Source: Clostridia bacterium
Lineage (GTDB): Bacteria; Bacillota; Clostridia; Oscillospirales; QAKW01
Assembly (NCBI GenBank): GCA_017442025.1
Contig: JAFSBD010000064.1
Location: forward strand, 1 to 10,011
Length of the DNA: 10,011 nucleotides
Direction: 5' to 3'
The stretch's first letter is position 1. The number at the start of each line of letters is the position of its first letter. The position numbers and the translations under genes were made by a program. Below are positions 5,795 through 10,011 of the stretch, one piece after another. The notes under the pieces were generated by a model. That model was not told the origin of the DNA. It saw nothing but the letters and a program-made list of their open reading frames with translations, and ran no database searches.

Positions 5795-6276
5795 CAAAGG
5801 GAATAGAGCCCCCGATCGTCGCAATTTGTATCGCAAAGCTGAACATCCAATTCCTTATAGCGACGCAGGACAAAATGAGTGGCGGTGGAGGTAACACTCT
5901 CCATCGGCGCCAACTCTTTTGCAACAAACATTGCCACTTCATGGAAGTTCTTCCCCTTGACTATAACAGTGAGGTCATAGCCGCCGGACATCAGGTAGAC
6001 CGATTCTACCTCGGGGTATTTTGCAATCTTTTCGGCCACTTCTTCAAAGCCTAAGGCCGCCTTGGGAGTAACCTGCAACTCGATCAGCGCAGAAACATAG
6101 GAATTATCCAACCGTTCCCAGTCGATCACTGCCTTATAGCCGCGGATCACACCTTCCTTCTCCATCTCATCGATGGCCTTGGCAACCTCTTCGGGTGCAA
6201 CGCCGATCATGGTTGCCAGATCCTCCAGGGGAGTACGGGAATTTCTGTTGAGCAATTTCAAAAGTTTACGTTTCAT
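5794..6276 (-). CDS. alaR: Lrp/AsnC-family regulator, AlaR-like
   Basis: This DNA-binding feast/famine regulator of 160 aa has a winged helix-turn-helix at about residues 1-50 (TPLEDLATMIGVAPEEVAKAI region) and a RAM effector-binding domain at about 58-142. The latter includes VYLMSGGYDLTVIVKG (93-108), with the GYD at 99-101 near the usual amino-acid site, and STATHFVLRRYK (130-141). The pattern is close to B. subtilis AlaR (YugG), which activates the neighbouring alanine aminotransferase gene. By analogy it may control the alaT-like gene directly behind it and perhaps the operon. Its ribosome binding site AAGGAG (6285-6290) overlaps the glyA stop codon, 8 nt before the ATG. Its TGA overlaps the alaT ATG. 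The C-terminal tail with CDTNC (148-152) is an extension beyond the RAM domain. The effector is not shown by the sequence. Confidence 0.88.
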   Translation of the reverse strand: MKRKLLKLLNRNSRTPLEDLATMIGVAPEEVAKAIDEMEKEGVIRGYKAVIDWERLDNSYVSALIELQVTPKAALGFEEVAEKIAKYPEVESVYLMSGGYDLTVIVKGKNFHEVAMFVAKELAPMESVTSTATHFVLRRYKELDVQLCDTNCDDRGLYSL

Positions 6277-6288
6277 TTTTATGTCTCC

Positions 6289-7533
6289 TTATCTGTAAAG
6301 AGGGAACTTTTCGCAAAGGGCCATAACTTCCTTGGTAACCCGTTCCTTATTGCCCTCAAAATCGGCAATAACATCCTTGATCCAGCCGCCGACCATCTCC
6401 ATCTCGGCCTCCTTGAAGCCGCGGGTGGTAACCGCAGGAGAGCCCAGGCGGATTCCGCTGGTAACAAAGGGCTTTTCGGGATCGTTGGGGATGGCGTTTT
6501 TGTTGGCGGTGATATGCACCTCATCCAGGCGGTGCTCCAGCTCCTTGCCGGTAATACCGTTGCTCCGCAGATCCAAAAGCAAAAGATGGTTATCCGTTCC
6601 GCCCGAGACCAGATTGATCCCCTCAGAAAGCAACTTTTTCTCCAACGCCTTGGCGTTTTTCACCACCTGCTCCTGATAGGCCTTGAATTCCGGCTTGAGC
6701 GCTTCCCCGAAGCAGACCGCCTTGGCGGCGATGATATGCTCCAAGGGGCCGCCCTGCGTGCCGGGGAAGATGGCCTTATCGATGGCCTTGGCATATTCCT
6801 CCTTGCAGAGGATCAGGCCGCCGCGGGGACCGCGCAAGGTCTTATGGGTGGTGGTGGTAACAATATCCGCATAGGGCACGGGCGAGGGATGCATCCCTGC
6901 CGCAACCAAGCCCGCGATATGGGCCATATCCACCATAAACAACGCGCCAACCGATCTTGCGATCTCGGAGATCCGCTTGAAATCGATGGTGCGGGGATAA
7001 GCGGACGCACCTGCTACGATCAATTTGGGCTGATTTTCTTTGGCAAGTTTCTCCATTTCATCATAATCGATGAACCCATCATCGGAGACTCCATAGGGAA
7101 CAAAGTTAAAGAAAGAGCCGGACATATTCACCGGGCTGCCATGGGTCAAATGGCCGCCATGGGCCAGATTCATACCCATAACGGTATCACCGGGCTTGAG
7201 GAAAGCAAAATAGACCGCCATATTGGCCTGCGCGCCGCTATGGGGCTGAACGTTGGCGTGCTCTGCGCCAAAGAGTTCGCAGGCGCGCTTGCGGGCAATC
7301 TCTTCCACAACGTCTACGCATTGGCAACCGCCATAATACCGCTTGCCGGGATAGCCTTCGGCATACTTATTGGTCAGCACCGTTCCCATCGCGGCCATGA
7401 CCGCCTCGGAGGCAACGTTTTCGGAGGCGATCAGCTCGATGCCGTCCTGCTGGCGCTTATATTCTGCTTCGATGGCCGCGCCCACTTCCGCATCAAAGCC
7501 GCGGATAAATTCGATGTTTTCTTCAATTCTCAT
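6289..7533 (-). CDS. glyA: Serine hydroxymethyltransferase
   Basis: This cytoplasmic PLP enzyme of 414 aa converts serine and tetrahydrofolate to glycine and 5,10-methylene-tetrahydrofolate, feeding one-carbon and purine metabolism. Seen: IELIASENVAS (32-42), the KYAEGYPGKRYYGG substrate loop (56-69), QPHSGAQAN (96-104), HLTHGSPVN (128-136), VDMAHIAGLV (201-210) with Asp202 and His205 at the cofactor, the Schiff-base lysine at Lys231 in TTTTHKTLRGPRGG (226-239), and the carboxylate-binding Arg362 in SGIRLGSPAVTTRG (359-372). Length is standard. AAAGGAG (7542-7548) lies 8 nt before the ATG inside the end of proC, and the start overlaps the proC stop as ATGA. Sitting behind proBAC, it is likely expressed with proline synthesis genes. 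Confidence 0.98.
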   Translation of the reverse strand: MRIEENIEFIRGFDAEVGAAIEAEYKRQQDGIELIASENVASEAVMAAMGTVLTNKYAEGYPGKRYYGGCQCVDVVEEIARKRACELFGAEHANVQPHSGAQANMAVYFAFLKPGDTVMGMNLAHGGHLTHGSPVNMSGSFFNFVPYGVSDDGFIDYDEMEKLAKENQPKLIVAGASAYPRTIDFKRISEIARSVGALFMVDMAHIAGLVAAGMHPSPVPYADIVTTTTHKTLRGPRGGLILCKEEYAKAIDKAIFPGTQGGPLEHIIAAKAVCFGEALKPEFKAYQEQVVKNAKALEKKLLSEGINLVSGGTDNHLLLLDLRSNGITGKELEHRLDEVHITANKNAIPNDPEKPFVTSGIRLGSPAVTTRGFKEAEMEMVGGWIKDVIADFEGNKERVTKEVMALCEKFPLYR

Positions 7534-8312
7534 TGTCCTAACTCCTTTGTTCGAATATATGATTTTTCAACTGCCTGATAAATGATCTTGCGGAAATCAT
7601 CCGCCTCCAGGGATTTTATCCCCTCGATGGTGCTGCCGCCGGGGCTGCATACGTTCTCCCGCAGCTCGGCAGGCTCCTTTTCCCCTTGGAGCACCATTTT
7701 GGCCGCGCCCAGCACCGTTCCTGCCGCCAATTCCACCACCATCTCTTGGGGAACGCCGCATCGCGCCGCCCCTTCTGCTAACGCCTCGATGAAGAGGTAA
7801 ACAAAAGCGGGGCCGCAACCCGAAAGGGCGGTTCCTGCATCGATGAGATGCTCCTCCAATTTATATAGCGCGCCCGCCTTGGAAAAGAGGGTCAAGAACC
7901 CCTCCTCTGCCTTGGCATCGGCATTTTTCAGCGTATAAAGGATGCGCCCCTCCCCCAACGCCACCGGAGTATTGGGCATGATGCGGATCCAAGAAAGCTC
8001 CCTGCCCGCCATCCTGCCGAGGGTTTCGGTGGAAAGCCCCGCCGCCATGCTGACCATAGTGGGGTTGCCCTCGATGGGAAGATCGGCCAGCAGGGCCGCC
8101 ATCCCTTGGGGCTTCACGCCCAAAATGATATAATCGCATTCCTTCGCAATGGTTTCGAGATCGGAGACCTTCGCGCCGATCCGCGCGGCCAGCGCCTGCG
8201 CCTTTTGAAGATCGGCATCGGCTAAGAGGATCTTTTCTCCGCCCACCGCTTGGGATGCGGCGGATGCCAACGCACCGCCCATGTTTCCGCAACCGATAAA
8301 TCCGTAGTTCAT
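7530..8312 (-). CDS. proC: Pyrroline-5-carboxylate reductase
   Basis: This cytoplasmic enzyme of 260 aa reduces 1-pyrroline-5-carboxylate to proline with NAD(P)H, the last step of proline synthesis. Seen: the Rossmann motif GFIGCGNMGGAL (4-15), ILGVKPQGM (63-71), IRIMPNTPVALGEG (109-122), TALSGCGPAFVYLF (161-174), and the family signature VCSPGGSTIEGI (221-232) in the dimer/decamer domain. Length is slightly short of the 265-280 often seen but all motifs are present. It overlaps proA by the ATGA junction and glyA by another, so the three are tightly coupled. The function call is secure from motifs and from its place after proA. Confidence 0.97.
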   Translation of the reverse strand: MNYGFIGCGNMGGALASAASQAVGGEKILLADADLQKAQALAARIGAKVSDLETIAKECDYIILGVKPQGMAALLADLPIEGNPTMVSMAAGLSTETLGRMAGRELSWIRIMPNTPVALGEGRILYTLKNADAKAEEGFLTLFSKAGALYKLEEHLIDAGTALSGCGPAFVYLFIEALAEGAARCGVPQEMVVELAAGTVLGAAKMVLQGEKEPAELRENVCSPGGSTIEGIKSLEADDFRKIIYQAVEKSYIRTKELGQ

Positions 8313-9541
8313 CCTCTCACCTGCCCGTTTCCTTGAATAATGTACTTATAGGTGGTCAACTCTCTTAGCCCCATCGGCCCTCTGGCATGGAGCTTTTGGG
8401 TGGAGATGCCCATCTCGCATCCCAGGCCAAACTGCCCGCCGTCGGTAAACCGGGTGGAGGCGTTGACATAGACTGCCGCGCTATCCGCCATGGCGGTGAA
8501 AAGTTTGGCACTTTCGGCGTCCTCGGTAATGATCGCCTCGCTATGGCCGGTGGAATGGGCGGCAATATGCTTCAGCGCCTCTTCCACGCTCCCAACGATC
8601 CCGACCGCCAGGATATAGTCTAAAAATTCGGTATCGAAATCCTTCTCACCCGCAGGTGTTCCCTGCAGGATGGCTTGGGCTTCCCCATCGCAACGGAACT
8701 CCACCTTGGAAAGACGCGCTTTCAGGCGGGGCAAAAATTCTTTCGCGATCCCGCGATGCACCAGGCAGACCTCCGCCGCATTGCAGACCGAAGGACGGCT
8801 GGTCTTTGCATTCTCAATAATATTCAGTGCCTTTTCCATATCCGCCGATTGGTCGACATAGATGTGGCAGATTCCCGTCCCTGTCTGGATAACGGGCACC
8901 TTCGCCCCCTCCAGGCAGGCGTTGATCAGGCCGGGGCCGCCGCGGGGGATCAGCAGATCCACATATCCCACCGCCTCCATCAACTCTCTGGCCGATTGGC
9001 GGGTGGTATCTTCGATCAATTGAACACCATCGGCAGGCAGGCCCATATCCTCCAGCCCCTGCCGCAGGGCGCAAACGATCGCCTTGGCCGACCGCCAAGC
9101 CTCCTTGCCGCTCCGCAGAATGCAAACGTTGCCGCTCTTGAAGGCCAACGCCGCCGCATCGGCGGTAACATTGGGGCGGCTTTCATAGATGATCGCCACC
9201 ACCCCCATGGGGACGGCTGTTTTTTGGATCAACAACCCGTTGGGGCGCTCCACCTGCTCCAAAACTGCACCAACAGGATCGGGCAGTTCCGCCACCTCGC
9301 GAATGCCAAAGGCCATATCTGCAATACGCTCCGCGTTGAGCCGCAGGCGGTCCTGCATCACCACCGTCATGGTATCGCCGAACTCTTTAAGATCCTGCTC
9401 GTTGGCGCTCAATATTTCATCGGTTGCCTGCTCCAGCCGCTCTGCCATGGCCAGCAGAGCCTTATTCTTATCGGCCGTTTGCAATACCGCCATCGCCGAG
9501 CGGGCGGCAACTGCTTTTTGTAAAATTTCTTGCGTGGTCAT
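8309..9541 (-). CDS. proA: Glutamate-5-semialdehyde dehydrogenase (gamma-glutamyl phosphate reductase)
   Basis: This NADPH-dependent enzyme of 410 aa reduces gamma-glutamyl phosphate to glutamate-5-semialdehyde, which cyclises to the ProC substrate. It has the aldehyde-dehydrogenase-type fold. Seen: the signature around PMGVVAIIYESRPNV (111-125), the LRSGKEA region (142-148), IPRGGPGLI (198-206), the catalytic Cys253 in TSRPSVCNAAE (247-257), and the C-terminal STRFTDGGQFGLG (362-374) and RGPMGL (387-392). Length is standard. Its ATG follows the proB TAA with no spacer, with AGAGG as a weak ribosome binding site inside proB, which suggests coupled translation. ProA and ProB commonly act as a channelling pair for the unstable phosphate intermediate. 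Confidence 0.98.
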   Translation of the reverse strand: MTTQEILQKAVAARSAMAVLQTADKNKALLAMAERLEQATDEILSANEQDLKEFGDTMTVVMQDRLRLNAERIADMAFGIREVAELPDPVGAVLEQVERPNGLLIQKTAVPMGVVAIIYESRPNVTADAAALAFKSGNVCILRSGKEAWRSAKAIVCALRQGLEDMGLPADGVQLIEDTTRQSARELMEAVGYVDLLIPRGGPGLINACLEGAKVPVIQTGTGICHIYVDQSADMEKALNIIENAKTSRPSVCNAAEVCLVHRGIAKEFLPRLKARLSKVEFRCDGEAQAILQGTPAGEKDFDTEFLDYILAVGIVGSVEEALKHIAAHSTGHSEAIITEDAESAKLFTAMADSAAVYVNASTRFTDGGQFGLGCEMGISTQKLHARGPMGLRELTTYKYIIQGNGQVRG

Positions 9542-10011
9542 TTATCTACCTCTGAAAAGGGTGCCAACCGGCTTGCCCTCTAAAATGTCATAAAGAAGCT
9601 CCGGATCATCGCCGTTGGCGATCACCGTGGAGATGCCGTTTTTCATACACATTGCGGCGGCAGAAAGCTTGGTCGCCATTCCGCCGGTACCCAATGCTGA
9701 GCCCTTTCCGCCCGCCGTTGCAAGCAGTTCGGGCGTGATCTCCGAAACCTCGGCAACCAAAGTCGCATCGGGGTTGGTGCGGGGGTCGGCGGTATAAAGA
9801 CCGTCGATGTCGGTGAGCAATACCAGCAGCTCCGCATCCGCACCCTTGGCAACGATCGCGCCCAAGGTGTCGTTGTCCCCCACCGCGATCTCGGCGGTAG
9901 AAACGGTATCGTTTTCGTTGATGATGGGCAACGCCCCCAGCTCCAGCAAACGATGAAGGGTATTGCGGAAATTTTCATACCGATCGGCATGGTGCATATC
10001 CTCGCCGGTCA
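9542..10011 (-). CDS. proB: Glutamate 5-kinase, 3' part (cut by window edge), without PUA domain
   Basis: Only the last 155 codons are visible; the gene continues past the right edge. ProB phosphorylates glutamate at the gamma-carboxyl and is normally the feedback-inhibited first step of proline synthesis. Seen in the visible part: RYENFRNTL, PIINENDTVS, GDNDTLGAIVA, LLTDIDGLYTADPR and GTGGMATKL, all typical of the amino-acid kinase fold. The reading runs unbroken upstream of the internal Met at 9997 to the edge, and that Met is not the true start. The protein ends in GKPVGTLFRGR, where long ProB proteins go on to a roughly 100-residue PUA domain; here the stop comes at once, so this is the short form. 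It is directly joined to proA (TAA then ATG). Confidence 0.96.
   Translation of the reverse strand, partial: TGEDMHHADRYENFRNTLHRLLELGALPIINENDTVSTAEIAVGDNDTLGAIVAKGADAELLVLLTDIDGLYTADPRTNPDATLVAEVSEITPELLATAGGKGSALGTGGMATKLSAAAMCMKNGISTVIANGDDPELLYDILEGKPVGTLFRGR

Noticed and set aside
5795..5836. Longer start for the alaT-like gene (TTG at 5836)
   Set aside because: It would overlap the regulator by 43 nt with a rare start and no better ribosome binding site. The ATG in TGATG gives the standard family N-terminus.

Overview
The window carries nine protein genes, eight complete and one cut by the right edge. All are ordinary bacterial housekeeping families. The gene content (TagO/WecA-type lipid-carrier glycosyltransferase, QueT, an AlaR/AlaT-like pair, a ProB without a PUA domain) and the AAGGAG-type ribosome binding sites about 8-9 nt before ATG starts point to a Bacillota genome, most likely a moderate-GC clostridial lineage. 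That placement is inferred from family resemblance, not from a marker gene. No rRNA, tRNA, CRISPR array, phage gene or insertion sequence was seen.

Layout, left to right. (1) A minus-strand pair, trpS then a tagO/wecA-like gene, ends in a perfect 12-bp hairpin at 7-34. (2) A 125-bp divergent promoter region at 2133-2257 holds two sigma-A-like promoters facing away from each other, with almost completely overlapping -35 boxes: one for trpS, one for gltX. (3) On the plus strand, gltX is followed by a 186-nt highly structured stretch and then queT, a queuosine-precursor transporter subunit. (4) A 249-bp convergent intergenic region at 4373-4621 has two strong bidirectional terminators that share their outer stem sequence. 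Between them lies a good minus-strand promoter that could drive a roughly 100-nt RNA. (5) A minus-strand operon, proB-proA-proC-glyA-alaR-like-alaT-like, runs from beyond the right edge to the terminator at 4547-4578. Its genes abut or overlap (TAA|ATG, ATGA, ATGA, a 12-nt gap, TGATG).

How the genes work together. ProB, ProA and ProC make proline from glutamate. GlyA interconverts serine and glycine and feeds one-carbon units. The last two genes resemble the B. subtilis AlaR regulator and AlaT aminotransferase, which exchange amino groups among alanine, glutamate and 2-oxo acids. The operon is therefore a small amino-acid biosynthesis unit centred on glutamate. gltX and trpS are aminoacyl-tRNA synthetases in divergent units.

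The most interesting parts are non-coding: the queT leader, with competing RNA structures and a sequestered ribosome binding site (possible preQ1 sensing), the shared -35 region, and the candidate small RNA between queT and alaT. The coding genes themselves show no sign of an undescribed system.
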